Assembly (NCBI RefSeq): GCF_030403745.1
Contig: NZ_JAQMWP010000003.1
Coordinates: forward strand, 525,401 to 589,400
From: Streptomyces sp. S.PB5
GTDB taxonomy: Bacteria > Actinomycetota > Actinomycetes > Streptomycetales > Streptomycetaceae
DNA: 64,000 bases
Direction: 5' to 3'
The stretch's first letter is position 1. The number at the start of each line of letters is the position of its first letter. The notes under the pieces were generated by a model that worked only from the letters and a program-made list of their open reading frames with translations, searched no databases and was not told where the DNA came from. Made by a program: the position numbers and the translations under genes. This document shows positions 18,805-27,377 of the stretch, one piece after another.

Positions 18805-18868
18805 GCGCGGGGCTGTGTCGATATGCGGCTGGCGCCGCGCGGGCGCGATCAGCCCCCCCACACCCGCA
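18805..18868 (+). repeat. Streptomyces REP-like hairpin element (copy A)
   Basis: The element opens with GCGCGGGGCTGTGTCGAT, closes with CAGCCCC, and can fold by pairing GGGGCTG (18809-18815) with CAGCCCC (18850-18856), with a smaller GC hairpin inside. A second copy, inverted, lies at about 26433-26497 with roughly 44 of 51 core bases the same. I recall similar sequences in gaps of many Streptomyces genomes. Both copies here are between convergent genes, so they may act as terminators. Confidence 0.7.
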
Positions 18869-18881
18869 CTCGCAAGACCAC

Positions 18882-20444
18882 CTACGGCGCTTCGGCGACC
18901 ACCGCTTCCACGGGAACCGTTTCCGCGTCGGCCGGTGTCGTCCGCGGCGGCAGCAGCGCCAGCACCGCCTGCCGGTCCGCGTCGCTCGTCGCGTCGTCGT
19001 ACGGGTCCGGGGTGGACGGGACCTGGAGACGGTGCACCGGGCCCGTGCCCAGGCGGGCGTACCCCCGGCCCGGCGGGACGTCGGTGATCAGGGTCGTCCG
19101 TGGGGGAGTACCCAGGACCGCCTCCAGCTGTCCGGCCGTCACCGGGCCCAGCACGACACGCGCGCGTGTGTGCTGTCGTACGGCATCGCTCAGCGCGTCC
19201 GCGTAGTCGAACTGATCGGCCACCACGACCGTGACGTTCGCCGCGCGGCCGTGCCGGAGCGGTACCTGGAGCAGGGACTGCGGGTCGCGGTGGCCGTCTG
19301 CCGCGGCCAGGTGCGTGAAGGCGCTCGGGCGGTCCAGGAGGATCCACAGGGGGCGCTTGGTGTCGTCCGGGGGCGGGTGGCCGGCCTGGCGGGCCCGGTT
19401 CATGGCGATCAGGCGGCGCTCCGTCTCCGTGGCGGCCCACTCCAGGCTCGCCAGCGCGCCGGTCAGTCCGCACTCGACCGCGAGGACGCCGTTGCGGCCG
19501 GTGAGGCACGCGTACTCGCCGGTGCCGCCGCCCTCGACGATGACGACATCGCCGTACAGCAGGGCCTGGAGGGCGATGGAGCGGAGCAGGGTGGAGGTGC
19601 CGCTGCCCGGCTGGCCCATGACCAGCAGGTGGGGTTCGGTGGAGCGGATGCCGGTGCGCCAGACGACCGGGGGGACATCGCGCTGTTCCTCGCCGTGGGA
19701 GAGGGGGAGGGTGCGCTGGACCTGGGTGGGGTCGGTGAAGCCGAGGACCGTCTCGCCGGGGGCGGTGACGAAGCGCTGGGCGGCGATGTCGGTGGGCAGC
19801 GGCGGCAGGACGGTGACGGAGAGCTGGTTGCCCTCCTCGTCCCAGGCGAAGCGGTACTCGCGGCCGCGGCCCGACTTGGCGTGCAGCAACTGCTCGATAC
19901 GCGCGCGTGAGTCGGCCTCGCCGTCCGTGAAGTAGGCGGGGTAGCGGATCACGAGCTGGGTGATGCGGTTCGTCTCGTCGAAGTCGTACGCCGGGAAGGC
20001 CTTCTCCCACTCGCCGCCGTGGGCGTAGAGGGGAGCCGGGTCCTCGGCGGTGGAGAAGTAGGGCACCAGGGCTTCGTAGAGGGACTGGAGCCGTTCGGTC
20101 TGCGAGTCGTCGGGGCCCTCCGGGACCGGTGGGGTGCGGTCCCGGCCCTGCCAGGCTGCCGCCGCCATCAGGGTGATGACGGCGAGCAGCGGACCGTACG
20201 GCACGAGGGCCACGACCAGGACCACCGAGGCCACCAGGAAAAGCAGCGGCCCGCGCTTGTCCTTGGGGGTGTCGGCCCACTTGCGCCGCCCGGCCGAGGC
20301 CAGCCGGCGCAGACCGCGAGTGATCGTGATCAGCGGGTGGAGGACGTCGGTGGCGCTGTCGGCCGCCGTCCGGGCCAGCTCCCGGCTCTTGGCGATCTGC
20401 GCGCTGCCTGTGCTCAGGATGCGGGGGAGGGGGCGCAGGGCCAC
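18882..20444 (-). CDS. sffA: SffA, SpoIIIE/FtsK-like sporulation protein
   Basis: The 520-residue product has one hydrophobic hairpin near residues 66-98 and a FtsK/SpoIIIE-type ATPase fold from about 240. With the adjacent 64-residue membrane gene it matches the smeA-sffA operon of S. coelicolor (SCO1415-SCO1416), where SmeA targets SffA to sporulation septa and loss disturbs spore chromosome partition. The Walker A equivalent is GQPGSGTST (277-285), with Thr where Lys is expected, and the Walker B strand reads WILLDRP (367-373) with no second acid. Direct ATP hydrolysis is therefore doubtful. It starts 52 bases after smeA. Confidence 0.88.
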   Translation of the reverse strand: MALRPLPRILSTGSAQIAKSRELARTAADSATDVLHPLITITRGLRRLASAGRRKWADTPKDKRGPLLFLVASVVLVVALVPYGPLLAVITLMAAAAWQGRDRTPPVPEGPDDSQTERLQSLYEALVPYFSTAEDPAPLYAHGGEWEKAFPAYDFDETNRITQLVIRYPAYFTDGEADSRARIEQLLHAKSGRGREYRFAWDEEGNQLSVTVLPPLPTDIAAQRFVTAPGETVLGFTDPTQVQRTLPLSHGEEQRDVPPVVWRTGIRSTEPHLLVMGQPGSGTSTLLRSIALQALLYGDVVIVEGGGTGEYACLTGRNGVLAVECGLTGALASLEWAATETERRLIAMNRARQAGHPPPDDTKRPLWILLDRPSAFTHLAAADGHRDPQSLLQVPLRHGRAANVTVVVADQFDYADALSDAVRQHTRARVVLGPVTAGQLEAVLGTPPRTTLITDVPPGRGYARLGTGPVHRLQVPSTPDPYDDATSDADRQAVLALLPPRTTPADAETVPVEAVVAEAP

Positions 20445-20496
20445 TGCTGTCTCCTGATGGTGCGTACGGACGGGAGGGACGCCGCGTGAGGCGGCG

Positions 20497-20691
20497 TCAG
20501 AACTTGATTCCGCCGAGGAGGCTCGCGAGGCTCTCGCCGCCGGCTCTGATGCTCGGGGCGATGGCGGTGCTCGCCAGGTAGAAGCCGAAGAGGGCGGCGA
20601 CGAAGGCGTGGGACGCCTTGAGGCCGTCCTTGCGGAAGAAGAGGAAGACGATGATGCCGAGCAGGACCACGCCTGAGATGGACAGGATCAT
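20497..20691 (-). CDS. smeA: SmeA, small sporulation membrane protein
   Basis: This 64-residue protein has two hydrophobic helices (about 4-20 and 28-46) separated by FFRKDGLKAS, forming a membrane hairpin. Size, shape and position next to the FtsK-like gene match SmeA of S. coelicolor, a small septal protein that recruits SffA during sporulation. The ATG has CAGGAGA seven bases upstream. It leads the smeA-sffA operon. A TTGCAC box about 75 bases upstream of the ATG is a possible -35 element. Confidence 0.88.
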   Translation of the reverse strand: MILSISGVVLLGIIVFLFFRKDGLKASHAFVAALFGFYLASTAIAPSIRAGGESLASLLGGIKF

Positions 20692-20951
20692 TTGGGATCT
20701 CCTGGTTCGCGGGGACAGTCACCATGAGTACTTCCAGGCTCACAGGATGTATCCATACGATAAAAGGTGCAACTGGGTGAATTTCGGGAGATTTCCCACG
20801 AGTGGCGGAGTCGACTGAGGCCGGTTGAGCAGGGGACTTGCGTCCGACCGGGTCAGTGGTGATCTTTACCTCCGGCACTTCGGGTCATGTGCCGCGCGAG
20901 CCAGTACCCTTGCGATTCACCTGAACGGATGTAGGAGAGGCGGTCCGGCCG

Positions 20952-21344
20952 ATGACTGAAGCCCCCGACCCCGAGGTCGTGGAGCTGGCGACCAAGATCT
21001 TCGATCTGGCCCGCCGGGGTCAGACCGAGGCGCTCGTGTCGTACGTCGACGCGGGTGTTCCGGCCAACCTCACCAATGACCGCGGCGACTCCCTCGTGAT
21101 GCTCGCCGCCTACCACGGCCACGCCGACGCGGTGCGCGCACTGCTCGCCCGGGGCGCCGAGGCGGACCGGGTCAACGACCGAGGCCAGACCCCGCTCGCG
21201 GGAGCGGTCTTCAAGGGTGAGACGGAAGTCATCAAGGCGCTTCTGGAGAGCGGTGCCGACCCCGCCGCGGGGACCCCGTCGGCCGTCGACACCGCTCGTA
21301 TGTTCGCCAAGACGGATCTGCTCGAATTGTTCGGCGCATACTGA
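20952..21344 (+). CDS. Ankyrin-repeat protein
   Basis: A 130-residue cytoplasmic protein made of about three ankyrin repeats: a degenerate first helix pair (FDLARRGQTEALVSYV), then GDSLVMLAAYHGHADAVRAL and GQTPLAGAVFKGETEVIKAL. Ankyrin repeats bind partner proteins, and the partner is not evident from the locus. The gene is divergent from smeA with a 260-base gap. Conserved as a short protein in Streptomyces as far as I recall. Confidence 0.88.
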   Translation: MTEAPDPEVVELATKIFDLARRGQTEALVSYVDAGVPANLTNDRGDSLVMLAAYHGHADAVRALLARGAEADRVNDRGQTPLAGAVFKGETEVIKALLESGADPAAGTPSAVDTARMFAKTDLLELFGAY

Positions 21345-21539
21345 GCCGAACGCTCTGACCAGCGAAAACACGGATAACGGGGGAGGCGGTACAGGGCCGC
21401 CGAAATTTCGGTCGCGGCAGATGTAAGTGCCGAGTCATCATGACGTCGTGATTCACGGACGCGATGGCTGGGCAGGTGTTGCCGCACCGCGCGGGCCGTG
21501 ATGCGGTCCGCATGGGCCACCGACGAGAGGCAGAGGAAA

Positions 21540-21599
21540 ATGGTCTACAGCAAGCAGGAAACGGCGGGCGCCCCGACGTGTTGTCACGCGGCCAGGTGA
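21540..21599 (+). CDS. 19-residue leader-type ORF
   Basis: An ATG frame of 19 codons follows GAGGCAGAGGAAA, a good ribosome site. The peptide is MVYSKQETAGAPTCCHAAR, with adjacent cysteines near the end. It lies 46 bases before the HEAT-like gene start, inside an otherwise empty gap (21345-21645). The layout suggests a leader peptide or upstream ORF acting on the next gene, but chance cannot be excluded. Confidence 0.4.
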   Translation: MVYSKQETAGAPTCCHAAR

Positions 21600-21645
21600 A
21601 GCAGGACCCCCGGTTGCGTCGACGCTTGATGTGAGGCTGTTTCCC

Positions 21646-23064
21646 ATGTTCGAACCGGTCATAGCGCCCAGTGGCACGCTGCTCGGCCTGCTTCAGCGGG
21701 GCCGCGGCGACGGCACACTGCACGCGCTCACCGCCCCGCGCGCCGAAGCGCTCGCGGCCCTGAACCACTGTGTGCTGCGGGACCCCCGCCACGACTGGCA
21801 GGTGGAGAACCGCTCCCTTTACTACGCCCGTCTCTACCTCGACCTCAACGGCGAGCTGGACGAGATCGAGGCCCACCTCTTCGACGTCGAGGACCACTTC
21901 GACGACGAGGAGTCACGCACGGGCCTCGCCCTGGCGGTCCTCGGGCACCTCGCCTCCTACGGCAGGCGGGACGCGCTCGAACTGCTGCGCAGGTACGCCG
22001 CCACGGGCTCCAACTGGGCCTGGGCCCTGGACGAGCTCGCCCTCAGGGACGACGACGCCGGGCTGCGCGCCCTGGCCGCGCCCGTGCTGGCCCGCTTCGC
22101 CACCGACGCCGAGGGTGAGGCCGAACTGGCCGCCACCGTGCGCGACTCCTTCGAACCACGGCCCTGGCGGCTGTGGGCGGAGGATCCGCGCGAATCCATC
22201 GCCACGCGCGTGCGTGCCGCTCAGGAGGCCGGCTGTTTCGACCGCTGGCAACGCCAGATGCGACCCAGTGGACCCCGTCCGGGGTGGAGCGTGCGGGCGG
22301 TCTTCGAGTGGGCCGAGCAGGGCGTCGAACGCGGCGCCGCGCTCCATGTGCCCGCCGCCCGCTGCCTCATGGCCGTCGCCGGCCCCGAGGACCGGGCCGA
22401 GATCGTCGCCGCCGCCAAGGACGGCACCGAGGGCGCCCGCTGTACGGCCTTGCGCTACCTCGCCGATGGCAATGATCCGGATGCCCTCGATCTGATCGAG
22501 GCGGCCGTGGTCACCGGATCGGCGCCGGTCATGGAGGCCGCCGTCGACGCCTTCGAACGGATGTGCAGTGTCGCCGCCGTGGACCGCGCACGGAGCTGGG
22601 CCCACCGGCCCGATCAGCTGGGCGCCGCCGCCGGACGCATGCTCGCCTGCCGCGGCGGCGCGAAGGACCGCGACCTGGTCCTCGCGGCCCTGCGCGAGGC
22701 CGTACGAGGGGAAGGGCCGGACGCGCCGACCCTGTGGACCCTCGTCGACGGCACCGGACGGCTCGGCATCGCCTGCGCCGCCCCGGTGCTCCGCCACATC
22801 TACCGCGAGACCGCTTCGTCCCATCTGCGCGGCCGGGCCGCCCGGGCCCTCGCCGCCACCGACCCCTCCTTCCCCACCGGCTTCGCCGTCGAGTGCCTCT
22901 GGGACTGCGAGGAGACCACCCGCGAGATCGCCGCCCGGCACGCCGAGACCGGTGACGCCCGGGTCGTGGAACAGCTGCGCCGCCTCGCCGCCGATCCGGC
23001 CGAGGAAGCAGAGGTCCAGACAGCCGTCCGCAGCCGCATCGGACCGGACGCGACCACCATGTGA
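21646..23064 (+). CDS. HEAT-like repeat protein
   Basis: The 472-residue acidic protein is almost wholly alpha-helical with repeated helix pairs of the HEAT/PBS-lyase kind (for example RTGLALAVLGHLASYGRRDA and GARCTALRYLADGNDPDAL). No catalytic motif, signal or membrane helix is visible. Such solenoids serve as protein-protein scaffolds, and the partner is unknown. The ATG before FEPVIAPSG is preferred over a GTG at 21631 because GTGAGG lies in the right place. It may be linked to the short leader ORF upstream. Confidence 0.85.
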   Translation: MFEPVIAPSGTLLGLLQRGRGDGTLHALTAPRAEALAALNHCVLRDPRHDWQVENRSLYYARLYLDLNGELDEIEAHLFDVEDHFDDEESRTGLALAVLGHLASYGRRDALELLRRYAATGSNWAWALDELALRDDDAGLRALAAPVLARFATDAEGEAELAATVRDSFEPRPWRLWAEDPRESIATRVRAAQEAGCFDRWQRQMRPSGPRPGWSVRAVFEWAEQGVERGAALHVPAARCLMAVAGPEDRAEIVAAAKDGTEGARCTALRYLADGNDPDALDLIEAAVVTGSAPVMEAAVDAFERMCSVAAVDRARSWAHRPDQLGAAAGRMLACRGGAKDRDLVLAALREAVRGEGPDAPTLWTLVDGTGRLGIACAAPVLRHIYRETASSHLRGRAARALAATDPSFPTGFAVECLWDCEETTREIAARHAETGDARVVEQLRRLAADPAEEAEVQTAVRSRIGPDATTM

Positions 23065-23100
23065 ACGCATACCTCCAGGGTGAACTCGGGGTGACCCGCG

Positions 23101-23129
23101 GGTCAGGCGGGCATGGACACGGCCTGACC
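23101..23129. terminator. Hairpin after the HEAT-like gene
   Basis: GGTCAGGC (23101-23108) and GCCTGACC (23122-23129) form a perfect eight-base stem with a 13-base loop, 36 bases after the stop. There is no T run. A further inverted repeat, GGGAACG...CGTTCCC (23145-23167), follows and may belong to the promoter of the next operon. Confidence 0.4.
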
Positions 23130-23222
23130 TGCGCGGGTGTGGGAGGGAACGCTCATGGGACGTTCCCCCTTCGGAAAGATCCACTTTGACGCGAGCACGT
23201 CCAGCGCGGCGACAACACCGGT

Positions 23223-24356
23223 ATGCGTGTCGTCATCGTGACTGAATCCTTTCCCCCCGATGTGAACGGCGTGGCCCACTGCGCGCTCCAGACCGCCCGG
23301 CACCTCGTGGATCGCGGTCACTCTCCGCTCGTCGTCGCGCCGGCCACCGCCGCCGGTACCGGGCCGGGGGCCGATTCCCTCGCGCCCTGCCCTGTCGTCC
23401 GAGTCCCCTCCCTACCGCTTCCGGGCTATCCCCAGGTCCGCGTCGCCCTCCCCAGCCGACGCGTCGCCGCGGCCATCACCGAGCACCGCGCCGACATCGT
23501 CCACCTGGCCAGCCCCTTCGTCCTCGGCGTGCGCGGCATGGCCGCCGCCGCCCGGCTCGGCATCCCCGCCGTGGCCGTCTACCAGACCGACCTCGCGGGC
23601 TACGCCCGCACCTATGTGCACGCCGGTGAAGCGGCCGCTTGGCGCCGCATCCGCTCCGTCCACGCCGCCGCCAACCTCACCCTCGCCCCGTCCAGCGCCG
23701 CCCTGCACGACCTGGAGTCCCACGGCGTCCCCCGGGTCAAGCTCTGGCCGCGCGGCGTGGACACCGTCCGCTTCCGCCCCGCGCTGCGCGACGAGAACCT
23801 GCGCCGCGAACTCGCCCCGAACGGCGAGCTGATCGTCGGCTATGTCGGGCGGCTCGCCCCCGAGAAGCAGGTCGAGCTCCTGGCCGGCGTGTGCGGCCTG
23901 GAGGGCGTCCGCGTCGTGGTGGTGGGCGACGGGCCGAGCGAGCCCCAGCTCCAGGAGTCCTTGCCGGGCGCGGTCTTCCTGGGCCGCCGTACCGGCGACG
24001 AACTCGCCCGGATCTTCGCCTCCTTGGACGTCTTCGCGCACACTGGTCCCTTCGAGACCTTCTGCCAGACCGTGCAGGAGGCCATGGCCAGCGGGGTGCC
24101 CGTCGTCGCGCCCGCCGCCGGCGGCCCGCTGGACCTGGTCGCCCACGGGCGCACCGGCCTGCTGGTCCCGCCGCGCGACGCGGCCGCCGTACGGGACGCC
24201 GTGTGGGCCCTGGCCGCCGACCCCGGCCTGCGGGCCGCCTACGGCTCCGCGGCGCGCGCCACGGTCGAGGGCCGCACCTGGGCCGCCGTCGGCGACCAGC
24301 TGATCGGCCACTACGCGAGCGTGCTCGCGGGGCGGCGGACGGCGGTGGCGGCATGA
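23223..24356 (+). CDS. GT4 glycosyltransferase (mannosyltransferase-like)
   Basis: The 377-residue GT-B enzyme begins with RVVIVTESFPPDVNGVA and has the C-domain phrase VGYVGRLAPEKQVELL and the nucleotide-sugar Ex7E motif in GPFETFCQTVQEAMASG. This most resembles GDP-mannose-dependent alpha-mannosyltransferases of the PimB/MgtA type that decorate membrane lipids, though the donor is not certain. It is the first gene of a three-gene unit joined by ATGA overlaps, so these proteins probably act in one envelope glycolipid pathway. Confidence 0.88.
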   Translation: MRVVIVTESFPPDVNGVAHCALQTARHLVDRGHSPLVVAPATAAGTGPGADSLAPCPVVRVPSLPLPGYPQVRVALPSRRVAAAITEHRADIVHLASPFVLGVRGMAAAARLGIPAVAVYQTDLAGYARTYVHAGEAAAWRRIRSVHAAANLTLAPSSAALHDLESHGVPRVKLWPRGVDTVRFRPALRDENLRRELAPNGELIVGYVGRLAPEKQVELLAGVCGLEGVRVVVVGDGPSEPQLQESLPGAVFLGRRTGDELARIFASLDVFAHTGPFETFCQTVQEAMASGVPVVAPAAGGPLDLVAHGRTGLLVPPRDAAAVRDAVWALAADPGLRAAYGSAARATVEGRTWAAVGDQLIGHYASVLAGRRTAVAA

Positions 24357-25525
24357 GCGCCTCGCGGATGGACGCCGGCGCGCCTTCGCTGCGGATCGTG
24401 CGCCTGGCGAACTTCGTCGCGCCCGCCTCGGGCGGTCTGCGCACCGCGCTGCGCGAGCTGGGCAAGGGATACCGGGCGGCCGGACACGAGTCCGTGCTGG
24501 TCGTGCCGGGCGAGCGGGTGAGCGACGTCCAGACCGAGCAGGGGCGCGTGATCACCCTGCCCGGTCCGCTGCTGCCCGGCACCGGCGGCTACCGCGTGCT
24601 CGCCGACAAGCGGCGGGTGGCCCGGCTGCTGGAGGAACTGGCGCCGGACCGCCTGGAGGTCTCCGACCGCACGACGCTCAGGTGGACCGGCAGGTGGGCC
24701 CGGCGGGCCCGGGTGCCCGCCGTGATGGTCTCCCACGAGACCGCCGACGGAGTACTGCGCACCTGGGGCGTTCCGGAAGGCGCGGCCCGGAGGGCTGCCG
24801 ATGCCCTCAACGTCCGTACGGCACACACGTACGCGCGCGTGGTGTGCACCACCGAGTTCGCCGAGCGCGAGTTCGTGCGGATCGGGGCACGCAATGTCGT
24901 ACGGGCCCCGCTGGGCGTCGATCTGGTCGAACGGCACCCCGCGCTGGCCGACCCGGGGCTGCGGGCCCGCTACGCGCGCGAGGACGAGACGCTGCTCGTG
25001 ACGTGCACCCGGCTGTCGGTGGAGAAACGGCCCGGCACGGCCCTGGACGCCCTGGAGGCGCTCGTACGGCGCGGGCGGCGGGCGGTGCTGGTGGTGGCCG
25101 GGGACGGCCCGCTGCGGGCACGGCTGGAGCACCGGGCGCGCGAGCGCGGCCTGCCGGTCGTCTTCCTCGGGCACGTCTCCGACCGCGGGCTCCTCGGGGC
25201 ACTCCAGGCCTCAGCTGACGTGTGCCTGGCTCCGGGGCCCGCTGAAACGTTCGGGCTCGCCGCGCTGGAGGCGATGGCGTGCGGTACGCCCGTCGTGGCG
25301 AGCGCGTCTTCCGCGTTGCCCGAGGTGATCGGGTCCGCGGGGGCCGTCGCGGCGGATCACGGGGGTGCGTTCGCGGACGCCGTGGAGATGCTGCTGGAAC
25401 GGCCGCCGGGCGACCGGCGCAGCGCCGCACGCGCGCGTGCGGAGTGCTTCGGATGGCGTGCGGCGGTGGAGGCGTTCCTCGCCGCGCACGACGTGCCGGT
25501 TTCCGTGCCCGAGGGCGTGCGATGA
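24353..25525 (+). CDS. Second GT4 glycosyltransferase
   Basis: The 390-residue GT-B enzyme starts at the ATG overlapping the previous stop (ATGA). It has NFVAPASGGLRTALRELG at the N-terminal acceptor side and the Ex7E motif in GPAETFGLAALEAMACG. It is a paralogue of its neighbour but quite divergent. Paired GT4 enzymes often add successive sugars to one lipid acceptor, which fits this arrangement. Donor and acceptor are unknown. Confidence 0.88.
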   Translation: MSASRMDAGAPSLRIVRLANFVAPASGGLRTALRELGKGYRAAGHESVLVVPGERVSDVQTEQGRVITLPGPLLPGTGGYRVLADKRRVARLLEELAPDRLEVSDRTTLRWTGRWARRARVPAVMVSHETADGVLRTWGVPEGAARRAADALNVRTAHTYARVVCTTEFAEREFVRIGARNVVRAPLGVDLVERHPALADPGLRARYAREDETLLVTCTRLSVEKRPGTALDALEALVRRGRRAVLVVAGDGPLRARLEHRARERGLPVVFLGHVSDRGLLGALQASADVCLAPGPAETFGLAALEAMACGTPVVASASSALPEVIGSAGAVAADHGGAFADAVEMLLERPPGDRRSAARARAECFGWRAAVEAFLAAHDVPVSVPEGVR

Positions 25526-26421
25526 GACCCGTTCGGTTCGTCGCCCTCGGTGACTCGCTCACCGAGGGCGTGGGTGATCCCGTCGGGGAGGGGTGGCGGG
25601 GATGGGCCGCGCTGCTTGCCGGTGGGCTCGGCGGTGATCTTGGTGACGGTTCTGGTGAGGGGCCTGGTGAGGGGCCTGGTGGCGGGGCCTCCTCCGGGGC
25701 CGTGGAGTTCACCAATCTCGCGGTGAGCGGTGCACAGACCCGCGACGTGCTGGAGCGGCAGCTGCCCGTCGGGCTCGCGTTGCGGCCGGATGTCGTGTCC
25801 GTGGTGGTCGGAGTCAATGACACTCTTCGCTGCACCTTCGACATCCACGCGGTGGCCTCGCGGCTCGATGCCGTGTACTCCGCCTTCGCCGCGCAGGGGG
25901 CGGTGATCCTCACGGCCTGTCTGCCGGATCCGGGGGCGATGCTCGGGCTGCCGGGGGCGTTGGCGCGGCCGCTGGCCCGGCGTCAGCGGGCGGTCAACAC
26001 GGTCGTGCACGCGCTGTCCGAGCGGTACGGGGCGGTGCATCTGCATGCCGCCGAGGGGGCCTGGCTCATGGACCGGGCCATGTGGAGCGCGGATCGGCTG
26101 CATCCGGGAGAGCGGGGACATCGGCAGCTGGCCGTGCGGTTTCACGCGTTGCTGGTGGAGGCGGGGCTCGCGACAGGGGCCGCGCCCTCGGCCGAGCCCG
26201 AGTTTCCCGTTCCCACCAAGTCCGCGAGCCTGTGGTGGCTGGCCACGGCGGGGACGGGGTGGGTGGCTCGGCGGTGTACGGATCTGTTGCCGCAGTTGTT
26301 GACGCTGGCGGTGGATGAGATGCGGCATCGGGCTCGGGGGACGAGTGCGGGGCTTGACTTGCGGGCGGCTGCTTCGGTCTCGGCGGCTTTGGCTGCTCTG
26401 TCTGTGGCTGAGGCGGCGTGA
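25522..26421 (+). CDS. SGNH/GDSL hydrolase
   Basis: The 299-residue protein has all four SGNH blocks: GDSLTEG with the nucleophile Ser (residues 9-15), NLAVSG, VVGVNDTL, and the Asp-His pair in ADRLHPGERGH. It is expected to cut ester bonds, perhaps acyl groups on a glycolipid, given coupling to two glycosyltransferases by an ATGA overlap. No signal peptide is seen. Residues 37-55 form a Gly-Glu-Pro repeat (GEGPGEGPGGG) encoded by a short tandem DNA repeat, likely a variable surface loop. Confidence 0.88.
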   Translation: MRPVRFVALGDSLTEGVGDPVGEGWRGWAALLAGGLGGDLGDGSGEGPGEGPGGGASSGAVEFTNLAVSGAQTRDVLERQLPVGLALRPDVVSVVVGVNDTLRCTFDIHAVASRLDAVYSAFAAQGAVILTACLPDPGAMLGLPGALARPLARRQRAVNTVVHALSERYGAVHLHAAEGAWLMDRAMWSADRLHPGERGHRQLAVRFHALLVEAGLATGAAPSAEPEFPVPTKSASLWWLATAGTGWVARRCTDLLPQLLTLAVDEMRHRARGTSAGLDLRAAASVSAALAALSVAEAA

Positions 26422-26432
26422 GCGTCTTCGTC

Positions 26433-26497
26433 TGCGGGTGCGTGGGGGCTGGTCGCGCTCACGCGGCGGTAGCCGCACATCGACACAGCCCCGCCCC
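26433..26497 (-). repeat. Streptomyces REP-like hairpin element (copy B)
   Basis: Read on the reverse strand, this begins GGGGCTGTGTCGATGTGCGG and ends CCAGCCCCCA, matching copy A near 18.8 kb. Pairing GGGGCTG (26445-26451) with CAGCCCC (26486-26492) gives a hairpin. It fills nearly the whole gap between the SGNH gene and pxpC, which are convergent, so a shared terminator role is plausible. Confidence 0.7.
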
Positions 26498-26507
26498 CCT
26501 GAGCCTG

Positions 26508-27377
26508 TTATCGCCTGCCTACTTCTGTGAAGCGCACCGGAGTGCCTGGTACGGCCTGGGCCGCTGCTGCGAGGTCCTGGGTGCGGACCACCGCGATCAC
26601 CGGGTAGCCCCCGGTCGTCGGATGGTCCGCCAGGAACACCACCGGGCGGCCGTCCGGTGGGACCTGGATCGCGCCCAACACCATGCCCTCGCTCGGGAGT
26701 TCGCCCGGGACCGCCCGTTCCAGAGCCGGGCCCTCCGTGCGCAGGCCGATGCGGTTGCTCGCGGGGGACACGCGATAGGTGCGGGACATGAAGGTGCGGA
26801 GCGCCTCGCGCGTGAACCAGTCGTCGCGGGGGCCCGGCGTCACCCGTAGGACCAGTTCCGCCGGGGGCGCCGGCTGGGGAGCGACGTCCACGCGCGCGTG
26901 GAGCTCCGTCGGGGTGCCCAGAGGCAGGACCGCGCCGTCCGTCAGGGGTGGGGGGCCCAGGCCTGACAGAAGGTCTGTGGAGCGGCTGCCCAGGACCGGG
27001 TCGACGGTGATGCCGCCGGAGACGGCCACATAGGTGCGCAGGCCGGAGATGGCGGTGCCGATGTCCAGGACGGCGCCTGCGGGGACCAGGACCGGCGCTC
27101 CCCAGGGGGCCGGGCGGCCGTCCACCGTGACCGGGCAGGGGGCGCCGCCGACGGCGGCGGTGACCGTCGAGCGGGGGCGTACGGCACAGCCGTTGAGGGT
27201 GGTCTCCAGGACGGCCGCCTCCGGCGGATTGCCGACCAGGCGGTTGACGAGCGTCGCCGCAGGGCCGTCCAGGGCTCCCGAGCGGGGGACACCCAGGTGG
27301 GCGTGGCCCGGGCGGCCCCGGTCCTGCACCGTCGTCAGGGCGCCCGCTCGTACGACGGCGAGCGCGCGGTCCGTCAT
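26508..27377 (-). CDS. pxpC: 5-oxoprolinase subunit PxpC (biotin-dependent carboxyltransferase domain)
   Basis: The 289-residue protein carries the AHS2/KipA domain: TTVQDRGRPGHAHLGVPRSGALD near the start, and FLADHPTTGGYPVIAVV near the end, both family hallmarks. PxpC works with PxpA and PxpB to open 5-oxo-L-proline (pyroglutamate) to glutamate at the expense of ATP. Its start overlaps the pxpB stop (ATGA). It is the last gene of the operon, followed by REP element B. Confidence 0.92.
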   Translation of the reverse strand: MTDRALAVVRAGALTTVQDRGRPGHAHLGVPRSGALDGPAATLVNRLVGNPPEAAVLETTLNGCAVRPRSTVTAAVGGAPCPVTVDGRPAPWGAPVLVPAGAVLDIGTAISGLRTYVAVSGGITVDPVLGSRSTDLLSGLGPPPLTDGAVLPLGTPTELHARVDVAPQPAPPAELVLRVTPGPRDDWFTREALRTFMSRTYRVSPASNRIGLRTEGPALERAVPGELPSEGMVLGAIQVPPDGRPVVFLADHPTTGGYPVIAVVRTQDLAAAAQAVPGTPVRFTEVGRR

